DNA from: Stutzerimonas stutzeri | GTDB lineage: Bacteria > Pseudomonadota > Gammaproteobacteria > Pseudomonadales > Pseudomonadaceae | Direction: 5' to 3' | Assembly: GCF_024448895.1 (NCBI RefSeq) | Contig: NZ_JAMOIC010000007.1 | Location: 62,001-126,000, forward strand | DNA length: 64,000 bases | Part shown: one piece after another, positions 20,101 to 30,139 of the stretch | How positions within the stretch are numbered: the first letter of the stretch is position 1 | Layout: each line of letters opens with the position of its first letter | Position numbers and translations under genes: made by a program | The notes under the pieces: generated by a model | Told to the model about the DNA's origin: nothing | The model's input: only the letters and a program-made list of their open reading frames with translations | Database searches by the model: none

Positions 20101-21071
20101 GCGCCGCGGCCGGTAGCGCCTTCGTCACGAATTTCACCGCCAGAGCCGGTAGCGGCGCCGGGGAACGGTGCAATAGCCGTCGGGTGGTTATGAGTCTCCA
20201 CCTTCATCAGGATGTGCACCGGCTCTTGGCTGGCCGCGTACTCACCTGTGTCCGGATTCGGATAAAAGCGCCCCGCCACGTTGCCGACGATTACGGCGGC
20301 GTTGTCCTTGTAGGCCGACAACACGCCTTCGCCATGCAACTGGAAGGTGTTCTTGATCATACCGAACAGCGACTTTTCCTGGCTTTCGCCGTCGATGTCC
20401 CAGCTGGCATTGAAGATCTTGTGACGGCAATGTTCCGAATTTGCCTGGGCAAACATCATCAGTTCGATGTCGTGCGGGTTGCGCCCAAGGTCGCTGAAGC
20501 TGGTCACCAGATAGTCGATCTCGTCATCAGCCAACGCCAGGCCCAGAGCAACGTTTGCCTGTTCCAATGCAGCGCGACCGCCACCGAGTACATCAACGGC
20601 GGTCAAAGACCGCGGCTGGGCATGGCTGAACAGATCCGCGGCGTCTTCGAATTGCGCGAGCACAAGCTGAGTCATGCGGTCATGCAGCACCGCGGCGATC
20701 CGTGCTGCGTCGGCGTCAGATATTTCTCCGGCCACGTAGTAGGCGATGCCGCGTTCGAGCCGCTGGATCTTCTCGAGGCCGCAGTTGCGAGCGATGTCGC
20801 TGGCCTTGCTTGACCAGGGTGAGATGGTCCCGAAACGGGGAATCACGAGAAACAGCCGGCCGGCTGGCTCCTGTACCGGTACGCTTGGGCCATATTTCAA
20901 CAGCCGGGCGAGCACTTGCTCCTCGTCCGCGCCAAGCGTGCCGGATACTTCGGCGAAATGAGCAAACTCGGCGTACAACCCGCTAACAGCGGGGACCTTT
21001 GCGGTCAGTTGTGCCAGGAGCTTACCGTGACGGAAGGCGGAAAGAGCGGGAGCGCCGCGCAAGATCAACAT
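17175..21071 (-). CDS. purL: Phosphoribosylformylglycinamidine synthase
   Basis: Large single-chain PurL, 1298 residues, converting FGAR, glutamine and ATP to FGAM, the fourth step of purine synthesis. Order of domains: N-terminal PurS-like region; two AIR-synthase-like halves ([20 protein letters not shown] and the [10 protein letters not shown] region are plain); C-terminal class I glutaminase from about residue 1040, with nucleophile cysteine in [10 protein letters not shown] and the later His/Glu in [10 protein letters not shown]. The first codon ATG 21071 gives [17 protein letters not shown], the usual start. A TAGAAT-like -10 lies at 21112-21117 on the minus strand. A strong terminator follows. 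Confidence 0.97.
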   Translation of the reverse strand: MLILRGAPALSAFRHGKLLAQLTAKVPAVSGLYAEFAHFAEVSGTLGADEEQVLARLLKYGPSVPVQEPAGRLFLVIPRFGTISPWSSKASDIARNCGLEKIQRLERGIAYYVAGEISDADAARIAAVLHDRMTQLVLAQFEDAADLFSHAQPRSLTAVDVLGGGRAALEQANVALGLALADDEIDYLVTSFSDLGRNPHDIELMMFAQANSEHCRHKIFNASWDIDGESQEKSLFGMIKNTFQLHGEGVLSAYKDNAAVIVGNVAGRFYPNPDTGEYAASQEPVHILMKVETHNHPTAIAPFPGAATGSGGEIRDEGATGRGAKPKAGLTGFTVSNLNIPGFEQPWEVPYGKPERIVTPLDIMIEGPLGGAAFNNEFGRPALSGYFRTFEQSISTPHGDEVRGYHKPIMLAGGMGNIREDHVQKAKISVGGKLIMLGGPAMLIGLGGGAASSMATGSSSADLDFASVQRDNPEMERRCQEVIDRCWQLGDKNPIKFIHDVGAGGLSNAFPELVNDGGRGGRFELRNVPNDEPGMAPHEIWCNESQERYVLSVDAADLERFEAICKRERCPFAVVGEATAEPHLTVSDSHFGNDPVDMPLNVLLGKAPRMHRSASREAELGDDFAAEQVDLSEAISRVLRHPAVASKNFLITIGDRSITGMVARDQMVGPWQVPVADCAVTSTSYDVYTGEAMAMGERTPLALLDAPASGRMAIGETLTNLAAARIEKLSDIKLSANWMAAAGHPGEDARLFDTVKAVGMELCPELGITIPVGKDSMSMKTRWSEEGVDKSVTSPLSLVVSGFAPVVDIRQTLTPQLRLDKGETDLVLIDLGRGQNRMGASILAQVYGQMARQAPDVDDAEDLQAFFAVIQGLNADGLLLAYHDRSDGGLLTTALEMAFAGHCGLNLNLDALVESAAQIPAALFNEELGALVQVRQGDTEVVLAQFSAAGLADCVSVIGQPVNNGHVAIKFEGMDVFSGDRRLLQRQWSETSYQIQRLRDNADCADQEFDALLEEDNPGLSITLGFDVNDDIAAPYIKRGVRPEVAILREQGVNGQTEMAAAFDRAGFAAVDVHMSDILSGRISLERFKGMVACGGFSYGDVLGAGEGWAKSILFNSRAREDFINFFERKDSFALGVCNGCQMLSNLHELVPGSESWPHFVRNRSEQFEARVAMVQVQDSASIFLKGMAGSRLPIAIAHGEGHAEFESEEALLEADLSGTVALRYVDNHGKVTERYPANPSSSPRGITGLTTRDGRVTIMMPHPERVFRAVTNSWRPDEWQEDGGWMRMFRNARVWVD

Positions 21072-21159
21072 CGTCGGAACAGCCTCGGAGGGGGGAGCAG
21101 TCGGGCCGCGTATTCTAGCCCATGACAGCGTCCGAGGCTAAGACCGGCTGCAAGCGAAT

Positions 21160-21187
21160 CCGTATCTGGACTGTCATCCAGATACGG
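21160..21187. repeat. Perfect hairpin between aapP and purL
   Basis: Inverted repeat of 11 bases (CCGTATCTGGA/TCCAGATACGG) with a 6-base loop. It lies 65 bases beyond the aapP stop and upstream of purL. No T-tract follows on either strand, so it may be a processing or stabilising stem rather than a simple terminator. Confidence 0.6.
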
Positions 21188-21252
21188 TCAAGCGTCTTCA
21201 TCTGTTATGCGATTGCTGAACGCTTGTGGCTTGCAGCTTGCGACTATTCTTG

Positions 21253-22029
21253 TCAGTGCAGGATCTGGCTCAGGAAGAGCTTGGTGCGCTCGTTACTCGG
21301 CGTGGTGAAGAAGGTTTCCGGGTCGGCCTCCTCCACGATTTCACCTTTATCCATGAAGATCACCCGATCGGCGACGGTGCGCGCGAAACCCATTTCGTGC
21401 GTTACGCAAAGCATCGTCATCCCGCTTTCCGCGAGACCGACCATAGTATCCAGCACTTCCTTGACCATTTCGGGATCCAGCGCCGAGGTTGGTTCGTCGA
21501 AGAGCATGATTTTCGGCTTCATGCACAACGCACGGGCAATCGCGACGCGCTGCTGCTGACCGCCCGACAACTGCCCCGGAAACTTGCCAGCCTGCTCTGG
21601 AATGCGAACCCGCTCCAGATAATGCATGGCGATTTCCTCGGCCTGGCGCCGCGGCATCTTGCGCACCCACATCGGCGCAAGCGTGCAGTTCTGCAGAACC
21701 GTGAGATGCGGAAACAGGTTGAAGTGCTGGAACACCATGCCGACTTCACTGCGGATCGCCTCGATCTGCTTGAGGTCGTTGGTCAGCTCTTCACCATTTA
21801 TCACGATGCGTCCCTGCTGGTGTTCCTCCAGCCGATTGAGGCAACGAATGGTCGTGGACTTGCCAGACCCCGATGGTCCGCACAACACAATGCGCTCGCC
21901 CTGGGTGACGTTGAGGTTGATGTCCTTGAGGACATGGAATTGCCCGTACCATTTGTGTACGCCCTGCATCTGGATGACCGGTTCACCGGCCCGCTCAGGC
22001 TGCTCGGATTGAATGCGAGTGTCGTTCAT
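21253..22029 (-). CDS. aapP: Amino-acid ABC transporter ATP-binding protein
   Basis: Cytoplasmic ATPase of a polar amino-acid importer (PAAT family). Walker [13 protein letters not shown]-loop [11 protein letters not shown], signature [15 protein letters not shown], Walker [14 protein letters not shown] and H-loop THEMGFAR are all intact. The ATG at 22029 ([15 protein letters not shown]) gives 258 residues; an upstream in-frame start at 22101 would run into aapM. Last gene of the aapJQMP operon, 10 bases after aapM. Confidence 0.94.
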   Translation of the reverse strand: MNDTRIQSEQPERAGEPVIQMQGVHKWYGQFHVLKDINLNVTQGERIVLCGPSGSGKSTTIRCLNRLEEHQQGRIVINGEELTNDLKQIEAIRSEVGMVFQHFNLFPHLTVLQNCTLAPMWVRKMPRRQAEEIAMHYLERVRIPEQAGKFPGQLSGGQQQRVAIARALCMKPKIMLFDEPTSALDPEMVKEVLDTMVGLAESGMTMLCVTHEMGFARTVADRVIFMDKGEIVEEADPETFFTTPSNERTKLFLSQILH

Positions 22030-22039
22030 GATGTCGTCC

Positions 22040-23137
22040 TTAATTCCGGTGGCCGGTGTCGAGCTTGCGTTCCAGATGCATGGAATAGCGCGACATACCA
22101 AAGCAGAAGATCCAGTAAACCAGTGCTGCGAACACGTACCCTTCGGTCGACATGCCCAACCATGCAGGATCCGAGGTGGCGCGCTTGATGCTGTTGAGGA
22201 AGTCGAACAGACCGATGATGATCACCAAGCTGGTGTCTTTGAAAAGTGCGATGAAGGTGTTCACGATGCCCGGGATCACCATCGTCAGCGCCTGCGGCAG
22301 AATCACCAGAACCATGCTGCGCCAGTATCCCAGGCCCATCGCGGCAGCCGCCTCGTATTGCCCCTTGGGAATCGCTTGCAGGCCGCCACGCACCACCTCG
22401 GCTATATAGGCGGCCTCGAAAAAGACCACCATGACCATGGCTCGCATGAGCTTGTCGAGATTCATGCCCTCAGGCAGGAACAACGGCAGCATCACTGACG
22501 ACATGAACAGCACGGTGATCAGCGGCACGCCTCGCCAGAACTCGATGAAGGTGACGCAAAGCACGCGGATCGCCGGCATGTTCGAGCGGCGCCCGAGCGC
22601 CAGCAGAATGCCCAGTGGCAATGCCCCGGCGATGCCTACCGCCGCGATGACGATGGTCAGCATCAGCCCGCCCCAGCGGCTGGTCGGCACAGTTTCGAGC
22701 CCCAGAAAACCGCCGTGCAATAGCCAGTAGGCAACCAGCGGGTAGATCACCAGAAAGGCGATCCCGTAGCTGCCCTTGTGTCGCATCTGCCGCAGAAACA
22801 ACGGCGCTGCACCGATGATGGCGAGCCACGCCGTGGCATCCACCCGCCAGCGCAGTTCCGGCGGATAGAAGCCATACATGAACTGGCTGAAGCGCGTCTG
22901 CACAAAGACCCAACATGCACCCTCACGGGAACAGTCGGCTCGAGTCTCACCAGTCCAGTCGGCCTTGATGATCGCCCAATCGATGAGAGGAGGAACGGTC
23001 AGCCAGATAAGGTAGACGCCGACCAGCGTCAGCAGCGTATTGATCCAACTGGAAAACAGATTGGCCCGCATCCAGCCCAGCACACCGATATTGGTGGACG
23101 GTGCCGGCAGGTCCGGTTTGAAAGTATGAGTTGTCAT
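22040..23137 (-). CDS. aapM: Amino-acid ABC transporter permease (AapM type)
   Basis: Inner-membrane permease, 365 residues. It has about six to eight hydrophobic segments and the EAA loop typical of binding-protein-dependent permeases ([23 protein letters not shown], split here as [10 protein letters not shown] and LVILPQA). A periplasmic insert after the first membrane segment with two cysteines ([11 protein letters not shown]) is typical of AapM/BztC-type subunits, which are longer than HisQ/HisM. Pairs with AapQ. Confidence 0.93.
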   Translation of the reverse strand: MTTHTFKPDLPAPSTNIGVLGWMRANLFSSWINTLLTLVGVYLIWLTVPPLIDWAIIKADWTGETRADCSREGACWVFVQTRFSQFMYGFYPPELRWRVDATAWLAIIGAAPLFLRQMRHKGSYGIAFLVIYPLVAYWLLHGGFLGLETVPTSRWGGLMLTIVIAAVGIAGALPLGILLALGRRSNMPAIRVLCVTFIEFWRGVPLITVLFMSSVMLPLFLPEGMNLDKLMRAMVMVVFFEAAYIAEVVRGGLQAIPKGQYEAAAAMGLGYWRSMVLVILPQALTMVIPGIVNTFIALFKDTSLVIIIGLFDFLNSIKRATSDPAWLGMSTEGYVFAALVYWIFCFGMSRYSMHLERKLDTGHRN

Positions 23138-23147
23138 GCGCTCGTCC

Positions 23148-24332
23148 TTACCGCTCGATCAGCGCAATGCGCTTGTTGTACCAGTTCATCAGAAGCGAAA
23201 TGCTGATGCTGATGGCGAGATACACACTCATGGTGATGGCCATGGTTTCGATGGCCTGACCGGTCTGATTCAGCACCGTGCCGGCAAACAGCGACACCAT
23301 GTCGGGGTAACCGATGGCAGCTGCCAGCGAGGAGTTCTTCGCCAGGTTGAGGTACTGGCTGGTCAGCGGCGGAATGATCACCCTCATCGCCTGCGGAATG
23401 ATCACCAGACGTAGCACCCGGCCTGGTCGAAGGCCCAGGGACGCAGCCGCCTCGGTCTGGCCGTGGCTGACCGACTGAATTCCCGCTCGAACCGTTTCAC
23501 CGATAAAGGCAGCGGTATAGATCGACAGCGCCAGAACGATGGAAACCAGCTCCGGGATCACCACCCAGCCGCCACGAATGTTGAACCGCTGCAACTCCGG
23601 GACTTCCCACAGAAACGGTGCACCGAACAGTAGCGAGCAGAGCGTCGGAATCCCGATGAACAGCCCAAAGCTAACCCAGAACACGGGAAAGGGCTGACCG
23701 GTAGCGTGGCGTCGCGCCCGTGCCCAGCGGTTGAGCATGACAATCGCAACCAGCGCCACAAACATCGCGACCCAGAACGGCCAGAAGCCTTCCGCTGCAC
23801 TGGGTGATGGCATTTGCACGCCGCGGTTGTTGACGAACACTGCGTCCCACAGGCTCAGGCTATCTCGCGGACCCGGCAAAGGCGCGAGCACCGCGAAGTA
23901 GACGAAGAAGATCTGTAGCAGTGGCGGGATGTTGCGGAACGTCTCGATATAGACCGTGGCGATCTGCCGTATCAGCCAGTTTGGAGACAGCCGGGCCACC
24001 CCGAGAATGAAGCCGATGATGGTCGCCAGGATGATCCCGACAACGCTGACCAGCAGGGTATTGAGCAGGCCGACCCAGAAGACGCGCCCGTAGGAGTCGC
24101 TCTCGCTGTAGTCGATCAGATGCTGGGAGATACCGAAACCGGCTGCGTTGTCGAGAAAGCCGAAGCCTGACGTGATGCCCCGGTGGGCGAGATTGGTTTG
24201 AGTGTTGTGAAACAGAAACCAGCCGACTGCGACGACTGTGATGACGGCGATGACCTGAAACAGCCAGGCACGCGCCTGTGGATCCGTAAGCAACGAGCCG
24301 CGCGTTGCCCCCGATTTGGCGATGGTTCGCAT
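23148..24332 (-). CDS. aapQ: Amino-acid ABC transporter permease (AapQ type)
   Basis: Inner-membrane permease, 394 residues, with an N-terminal membrane segment, a long loop, and a C-terminal permease core whose EAA loop reads TEAAASLGLRPGRVLRLVI. I chose ATG 24332, preceded by GAGG; a TTG immediately upstream is in frame. Family knowledge: AapQ/AapM heterodimers import a broad range of L-amino acids. Ten bases separate it from aapM. Confidence 0.93.
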   Translation of the reverse strand: MRTIAKSGATRGSLLTDPQARAWLFQVIAVITVVAVGWFLFHNTQTNLAHRGITSGFGFLDNAAGFGISQHLIDYSESDSYGRVFWVGLLNTLLVSVVGIILATIIGFILGVARLSPNWLIRQIATVYIETFRNIPPLLQIFFVYFAVLAPLPGPRDSLSLWDAVFVNNRGVQMPSPSAAEGFWPFWVAMFVALVAIVMLNRWARARRHATGQPFPVFWVSFGLFIGIPTLCSLLFGAPFLWEVPELQRFNIRGGWVVIPELVSIVLALSIYTAAFIGETVRAGIQSVSHGQTEAAASLGLRPGRVLRLVIIPQAMRVIIPPLTSQYLNLAKNSSLAAAIGYPDMVSLFAGTVLNQTGQAIETMAITMSVYLAISISISLLMNWYNKRIALIER

Positions 24333-24353
24333 CAAGAAACCTCATACGGCACT

Positions 24354-24412
24354 GCCGGTGCATTAGCACCGGCAAGGCTCATCCTTGAAACAAGGCCGGC
24401 ACACCGCCGGCC
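24354..24412 (-). promoter_or_regulatory. Two hairpins between aapJ and aapQ
   Basis: Two perfect stems lie in the gap: GCCGGTGC/GCACCGGC with a 4-base loop (24354-24373) and GGCCGGC/GCCGGCC with a 5-base loop (24394-24412). Neither is followed by a clear T-tract. Such stems downstream of a binding-protein gene commonly stabilise or partly terminate the transcript so that the binding protein is made in excess; that role is inferred. Confidence 0.6.
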
Positions 24413-24420
24413 CAGCTCGG

Positions 24421-25449
24421 TCAACGCACCGGAGGTGCGTACTGCAGACCGCCATTGGTCCAGAGCGCGTTGAGACCACGTTCGATCTTCAACTCACTGC
24501 CGGAGCCAATGTTGCGCTCGAACACTTCACCGTAGTTGCCAACCTGCTTGACGATCTGCACCGCCCAGTCCTTTGGCAATTTCAGATCCTTGCCGTACTC
24601 ACCCTCTGCTCCTAGCAGACGAGCGACGTCAGGGTTCTTTGTACTTTTTGCGGTTTCTTCGACATTTGCCGCGGTGACGCCCAGTTCCTCGGCATTGATC
24701 ATCGCCAGCAACGACCAGCGAACAATGTCGAACCACTCTTCATCGCCCTGACGCACTGCTGGGCCGAGCGGCTCTTTGGAGATGACCTCTGGGAGTACGA
24801 CATAGTCGTCCGGCTTTGCCAGCTTGATGCGCTGAGCGTAGAGCTGGGACTGGTCAGAGGTGAGCACGTCGCAACGACCCGACTCCAGCGACTTGGCGCT
24901 TTCATCGGAAGTGTCATAGGTGATCGGGGTGTACTTAAGATTGTTGGCGCGGAAATAGTCGGAGAGATTGAGCTCTGTGGTCGTACCGGCCTGGATGCAG
25001 ACGGTAGCGCCGTCGAGTTCCTTGGCGCTGGAAACACCCACCGACTTGTTCACCAGAAAGCCTTGGCCGTCATAGTAGGTGACGCCAGTGAAATTCAAGC
25101 CCATGGCCGCATCGCGCGAACTGGTCCAGGTCGTGTTACGCGAAAGCACGTCGACTTCACCGGATTGCAACGCAGTGAAGCGCTCCTTTGCAGTCAGCGG
25201 GCTGTACTTGACCTTGCCTGCATCGCCGAAAACTGCCGCCGCGACCGCGCGGCAGATGTCCACATCGATACCCTTGTACTCACCCTTGGCGTCGGTATAG
25301 GAAAAACCCGGCAACCCGTCGCTGATGCCGCACTGCACAAACCCCTTGCTCTTGACCGCGTCAAGAGTCGCCCCCGCCTGTGCCAGACCGCCGGTGCCCA
25401 ACAATGTCGCAGCGCCAAGCACGGCCAGTGTGGATTTAACCCTTATCAT
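24421..25449 (-). CDS. aapJ: Amino-acid ABC transporter substrate-binding protein
   Basis: Periplasmic binding protein of the general L-amino-acid importer, 342 residues. The ATG at 25449 follows TGGAGG and gives a Sec signal peptide (residues 1 to about 24, GTGGLAQAGA). It has the SBP_bac_3 fold with GFVQCGISDGLPGFSY, YKGIDVDICRAVAAAVFGD near the N-terminus, and the AapJ-type C-terminal extension. First gene of aapJQMP; leader carries a Crc-type motif and a possible promoter. Confidence 0.95.
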   Translation of the reverse strand: MIRVKSTLAVLGAATLLGTGGLAQAGATLDAVKSKGFVQCGISDGLPGFSYTDAKGEYKGIDVDICRAVAAAVFGDAGKVKYSPLTAKERFTALQSGEVDVLSRNTTWTSSRDAAMGLNFTGVTYYDGQGFLVNKSVGVSSAKELDGATVCIQAGTTTELNLSDYFRANNLKYTPITYDTSDESAKSLESGRCDVLTSDQSQLYAQRIKLAKPDDYVVLPEVISKEPLGPAVRQGDEEWFDIVRWSLLAMINAEELGVTAANVEETAKSTKNPDVARLLGAEGEYGKDLKLPKDWAVQIVKQVGNYGEVFERNIGSGSELKIERGLNALWTNGGLQYAPPVR

Positions 25450-25468
25450 CGAAACCTCCAGTTTGCTT

Positions 25469-25476
25469 TTATTCTT
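25469..25476 (-). promoter_or_regulatory. Crc/Hfq-type motif in the aapJ leader
   Basis: AAGAATAA, a full match to the AAnAAnAA motif bound by Hfq with Crc in Pseudomonas, ends 19 bases upstream of the aapJ ATG, beside the ribosome-binding site. Amino-acid uptake genes are known Crc targets; the site is inferred from position and sequence. Confidence 0.45.
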
Positions 25477-25551
25477 GTGGTTAGCGTCTTCTGCCCGGAT
25501 CACAGGCTGCCGCTCGATGTCCGTCGAGGGGACGAAGAAGAAACTGACCTC

Positions 25552-25579
25552 AGTCTAGCCGCCGTTTGGTTATCAGCAA
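25552..25579 (-). promoter_or_regulatory. Possible aapJQMP promoter
   Basis: Minus-strand TTGCTG (25574-25579), a 16-base spacer and TAGACT (25552-25557). Would give a leader of about 95 bases containing the Crc-type motif. Confidence 0.35.
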
Positions 25580-25783
25580 CACCCCTGATGTGCTTTGTCT
25601 TCAGCTGTACTGGAGACGCGTTCACACACCAGATACATCGTCCAAAGCAAGCGCCGTACCAGAATCCTGAAGCCGCCTCGCTTCTGGCCACGCGCTTCAT
25701 TCGCGCGGCTGGTGCAGGTAATCTCGGTGCAGTTTGCTGCACTTCCACTGCGCGCTCGCACCAAATTAGCGCGCACCACCTGA

Positions 25784-26452
<669 letters not shown>

Positions 26453-26619
26453 GAAAGGCCGTGGCGCTTGACCGCATTCAAAGAAAAATGTGACGCCGCG
26501 CGCCTGTCTCAGCCAGCAATTACAGCTACGCTTGGCGTGGGTAGATTAATACTCGATGCGCCTGCCTTCGTAGCGAGCATCGCGGCCAGAAGAAGCCGAC
26601 CTAGCCAGTAATCGGACGC

Positions 26620-27600
26620 GTGCAATCTCATGACGAGAAAGTCAGCCAGCCGGGTGTTGCAGTCATGAAGCTAGCCGAATGGCGGGTTGAAATGCAGCAC
26701 CTCAAAGGGGTGCGGCTGTTGGACCGGGTGGATGAACCCTGTCTTCGGTTGTTGCAGGAAGTATTCGAGCCCTTTGAGATCGAAATGGGCGAACTTCTGC
26801 TGTCCCCTCTCGAACACAACCGTTATCTCTATCTGCTCCTTAAAGGTGAACTCGCAGTCCACCTGGACACGCTCGATGGCAACCCTGTTCGGGCAATAGG
26901 TCCCGGAGACTGCGCCGGCGAGATCAGCTTCATGGACGATCTGCCTCCTTCGGCTTTCGTGGTTGCACTTGAACAATCAACACTGCTGCGCGTGCATCGC
27001 CGCTCGATGCAACTGTTGACCCGCTCGCCACAACTGATGCAAAACCTGGCTGAACTGCTCTGCCATCGGGTTCGCCTTAGCGACCGGCTGATCATCAACA
27101 GCGAGCAGAACGCCAACATCGACAAGCTGACTGGTTCGTTCAATCGCCGTTGGCTGGAACACATCTACGGCCGCGAAAGTGCACGCTGCTCACTAAGCGG
27201 TCAGCCACTCTCGCTTCTCATGCTCGACGTGGATCGTTTCAAGGATTACAACGACCGGCTCGGCCACCTTGCGGGGGATCATGCGTTGTGCATGGTGGTC
27301 AATACGCTCGGAAAGTTGCTTCGCCCGGCCGACAGTCTGGTGCGCTACGGCGGCGAAGAGTTCGTCGTGCTGTTACCCGAGATGGCACTCGACGATGCGA
27401 GGAACGTAGGCGAGCGCTTGCGCCAGAGCCTGGAGGACATTGCATCCTTTCATTCACCGATCGGCTTGCTGCCAGGGGTGACCATTTCCGTCGGCGTTGC
27501 ACCCATGCGAATCAATGATGATCTGGACAGCCTCATCAACCAGGCCGACCAAGCGTTGTATCAGGCCAAGGAACAAGGTCGAAATCGGGTCTGCGGATAA
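26620..27600 (+). CDS. Diguanylate cyclase with cyclic-nucleotide-binding-like domain
   Basis: Synthesises cyclic di-GMP. An N-terminal cNMP-binding-like domain (about residues 35-150; LYLLLKGELAVHL, GPGDCAGEISFMDD) is joined to a GGDEF domain (about 165-325). The active site reads GGEEF and the inhibitory I-site RPAD lies exactly five residues before it, so an active, product-inhibited enzyme is expected. No transmembrane segment, so it is cytosolic. The start is unsure: GTG 26620 is the longest, ATG 26665 is in frame, and neither has a clear ribosome site. Confidence 0.9.
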   Translation: MQSHDEKVSQPGVAVMKLAEWRVEMQHLKGVRLLDRVDEPCLRLLQEVFEPFEIEMGELLLSPLEHNRYLYLLLKGELAVHLDTLDGNPVRAIGPGDCAGEISFMDDLPPSAFVVALEQSTLLRVHRRSMQLLTRSPQLMQNLAELLCHRVRLSDRLIINSEQNANIDKLTGSFNRRWLEHIYGRESARCSLSGQPLSLLMLDVDRFKDYNDRLGHLAGDHALCMVVNTLGKLLRPADSLVRYGGEEFVVLLPEMALDDARNVGERLRQSLEDIASFHSPIGLLPGVTISVGVAPMRINDDLDSLINQADQALYQAKEQGRNRVCG

Positions 27601-27699
27601 AGCAGCGCGCTGAACCGACCCGGCATTGAGCAGGTCTTCGCCGGCTGTGCGTCTTGCATTACACTGATGGGCAAACCTAAAGATAAAGACGAGAATACC

Positions 27700-29115
27700 G
27701 TGCTCAAAGCACTCAAGAAGATCTTCGGTAAAGGCTCGAACGAGCCTGCCGCCCCCGAGCCTCATAACAGCACCGCTACTCATACCGAACCCAGTAGCCC
27801 AGCCCGCCCTGAATTGCCTGAAGCGCAGTCTGGTATTGCTCCAAGAGCTGCCCGGCCTAAGCCAGAGCGCGCCCGCAAACCTGCCGCCCCTCCCGCACCG
27901 GTCTGGAAGCTTGAAGACTTCCAGGTTGAACCAGTTGAAGGCAAAACACGGTTCCACGACTTCAAGCTCGCCCCCGAGCTGATGCACGCCATTCACGAGC
28001 TCGGCTTTCCGTACTGCACGCCGATCCAGGCACAGGTATTGGGCTTTACCCTCAAGGGACGTGACGCCATTGGCCGTGCACAGACGGGCACGGGCAAAAC
28101 CGCGGCATTTCTCATCTCGACCATCACTCAGCTGCTGCAAACGCCGCCCCCTGGCGATCGCTACATGGGTGAGCCCCGTGCGCTGATCATCGCGCCGACG
28201 CGCGAGCTGGTGGTGCAGATCGCTAACGACGCGCTGAACCTGACCAAATACACCGGCCTGAACGTAATGAGCTTCGTCGGGGGCATGGACTTCGACAAGC
28301 AGCTCAAGGCACTCGAATCACGCTATTGCGACATTCTGGTGGCAACCCCGGGGCGTCTGCTGGACTTCAACCAGCGCGGCGAAGTGCACCTGGACATGGT
28401 CGAGGTGCTGGTTCTCGATGAAGCGGATCGCATGCTCGACATGGGCTTCATCCCGCAGGTCCGCCAGATCATCCGCCAGACACCGCCTAAGAGCGAACGC
28501 CAGACACTGCTGTTCTCGGCGACCTTCACCGAAGACGTAATGAACCTGGCCAAGCAATGGACCACCGACCCAGCCATCGTCGAGATCGAAGCGCTCAATG
28601 TCGCAAGCGACACCGTAGAACAGCATGTCTATGCCGTGGCTGGCAGCGACAAATACAAGCTGCTCTACAACCTCATCACCCAGAATGACTGGACACGCGT
28701 AATGGTGTTCGCCAATCGCAAGGACGAAGTGCGGCGCATCGAAGAGCGCCTGACTCGAGACGGGATCAGCGCCGTGCAGATGTCCGGCGACGTGCCCCAG
28801 CACAAGCGTATCCGCGCCCTGGAAGGATTCCGCGAAGGCAAGATCCGCGTTATGGTCGCCACCGATGTCGCTGGCCGCGGCATCCATGTCGACGGCATCA
28901 GCCACGTAATCAATTTCACGCTCCCAGAAGTGCCTGACGATTACGTGCACCGCATTGGCCGCACCGGTCGGGCCGGCGCCAGTGGCACATCGATCAGCTT
29001 CGCCGGGGAAGATGATTCCTTCGCGCTGCCGGCAATCGAGGCGCTGTTGGGGCGCAAGATCAGTTGCGAAATGCCCCCCGCCGAACTACTTGCACCCGTG
29101 CCGCAGAAACGCTAG
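27700..29115 (+). CDS. rhlB: DEAD-box RNA helicase RhlB
   Basis: ATP-dependent RNA helicase, RhlB-like, involved in mRNA turnover with RNase E. Linker of low complexity (proline/alanine) at residues 15-80, then the helicase core: Q-motif PTIQAQ-like TPIQAQ, Walker [25 protein letters not shown], and [12 protein letters not shown] chose GTG 27700, giving the usual [11 protein letters not shown] start, because it is preceded by a GACGAG site; the ATG at 27667 is in frame and would add 11 residues but lacks a ribosome site. A strong terminator follows. Confidence 0.93.
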   Translation: MLKALKKIFGKGSNEPAAPEPHNSTATHTEPSSPARPELPEAQSGIAPRAARPKPERARKPAAPPAPVWKLEDFQVEPVEGKTRFHDFKLAPELMHAIHELGFPYCTPIQAQVLGFTLKGRDAIGRAQTGTGKTAAFLISTITQLLQTPPPGDRYMGEPRALIIAPTRELVVQIANDALNLTKYTGLNVMSFVGGMDFDKQLKALESRYCDILVATPGRLLDFNQRGEVHLDMVEVLVLDEADRMLDMGFIPQVRQIIRQTPPKSERQTLLFSATFTEDVMNLAKQWTTDPAIVEIEALNVASDTVEQHVYAVAGSDKYKLLYNLITQNDWTRVMVFANRKDEVRRIEERLTRDGISAVQMSGDVPQHKRIRALEGFREGKIRVMVATDVAGRGIHVDGISHVINFTLPEVPDDYVHRIGRTGRAGASGTSISFAGEDDSFALPAIEALLGRKISCEMPPAELLAPVPQKR

Positions 29116-29130
29116 CGCAAGAACAAACAA

Positions 29131-29163
29131 GGCGAGGCCGCATCTGGCCTCGCCTTTTTTATT
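29131..29163 (+). terminator. rhlB terminator
   Basis: Nine-base perfect stem GGCGAGGCC/GGCCTCGCC with a 6-base loop, followed by TTTTTTATT, 15 bases after the rhlB stop. Confidence 0.92.
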
Positions 29164-29263
29164 GCGCCATGCCCTGGCACTGCGGCAAGACTGACCTGCG
29201 TCACATCGCGCTCAGGACGAGCATCTAAAGTGAAATGAAGACATTCACAGCAGGGGCAAGCCC

Positions 29264-29428
29264 ATGGATAGCTTGGAAACCATGTTGCTACTGATCATCG
29301 TGAGCTTCATTCTCATGGGTGCGGGCTTCAACTTTCGCGAGCAGAAGTGGGGCGTTGCCCTGCTTGGCCTGGGCATCGTTTTCATGCTGTCGACATTACT
29401 TTATAAACTGCAGATCACCTTCAGCTAG
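29264..29428 (+). CDS. Small membrane protein, 54 residues
   Basis: A short open frame beginning MDSLETMLLLIIVSFILMG and ending KLQITFS. Two hydrophobic segments (about residues 7-20 and 29-47) flank a charged turn (NFREQKWG), predicting a two-pass inner-membrane hairpin. AGGGG lies eight bases before the ATG. It is not recognised as a named family. It meets moaE tail to tail, overlapping its stop by four bases. The hydrophobic pattern and ribosome site support a real gene. Confidence 0.7.
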   Translation: MDSLETMLLLIIVSFILMGAGFNFREQKWGVALLGLGIVFMLSTLLYKLQITFS

Positions 29429-29889
29429 TCGCCGGCACTGCCTTTCCAGCGATCGGCGGCGACCTGATCACTGCAACGCCCTTCGACCCAGCGCGGCCCA
29501 TCTGGCGTGTCTTCCTTCTTCCAAAACGGAGCACGGGTCTTCAGATAATCCATCACGAATCGACAGCCATCGAAAGCGGCATCGCGATGCGCGCTGGCAG
29601 CTCCAACGAACACGATCGGCTCACCTGGACCCAATTTCCCTACGCGATGCAGGATTTCAAGCTTGAGCAGGGGCCAGCGCTCGCTGGCCTCGTCGATGAT
29701 CTTCTGCAACGCCTTTTCCGTCATGCCCGGCGCATGCTCGAGAAACATTCCCGCGACGTCGTGCCCGTCATTGAAATCGCGCACGTAACCGACGAAACCG
29801 GTCACCGCACCAACACCTAGATTGGCGGCATGCAGCGCATTGAGTTCGACGCCAGGGTCGAACGCTGCCTGTTGGACACGCACTGCCAT
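29425..29889 (-). CDS. moaE: Molybdopterin synthase catalytic subunit MoaE
   Basis: Large subunit of molybdopterin synthase, which turns cyclic pyranopterin monophosphate into molybdopterin with sulfur from MoaD. It has the GAVTGFVGYVRD start, LEHAPGMTEKAL, RVGKLGPGE, and the conserved PFWKKE with the catalytic lysine near residue 125. 154 residues, normal. One base after moaD, in the moaCDE unit. Confidence 0.95.
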   Translation of the reverse strand: MAVRVQQAAFDPGVELNALHAANLGVGAVTGFVGYVRDFNDGHDVAGMFLEHAPGMTEKALQKIIDEASERWPLLKLEILHRVGKLGPGEPIVFVGAASAHRDAAFDGCRFVMDYLKTRAPFWKKEDTPDGPRWVEGRCSDQVAADRWKGSAGD

Positions 29890-29890
29890 G

Positions 29891-30139
29891 TCAGCCTCCG
29901 GTCACCGTAGGAAAGAACGCCACCTCATCGCCGTCTGCTAGCGGCTCATCCAGGCTGCAAAGTTCCTGATTGCGAGCACACATCAGGTTTTGCTCGGCCA
30001 GTACATCCCACTCGGCACCGCGCGCCGTGAGATGGGCACGTAAATCATCGAGGGTCCGCAGAGACGCATCCCACTCTAGAGATTCCGAATCGGTGCCGAG
30101 GGCTTCGCGGTAACGGGCGAAATATTGAACCCGGATCAT
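29891..30139 (-). CDS. moaD: Molybdopterin synthase sulfur carrier MoaD
   Basis: Ubiquitin-like sulfur carrier, 82 residues, ending in the required Gly-Gly (PTVTGG). The ATG at 30139 overlaps the moaC stop by four bases (ATGA). A longer frame exists but would extend into moaC. Pairs with MoaE. Confidence 0.94.
   Translation of the reverse strand: MIRVQYFARYREALGTDSESLEWDASLRTLDDLRAHLTARGAEWDVLAEQNLMCARNQELCSLDEPLADGDEVAFFPTVTGG

Noticed and set aside
19458-20813. 451-codon plus-strand frame inside purL
   Set aside because: Antisense shadow of purL, no ribosome site or family match.
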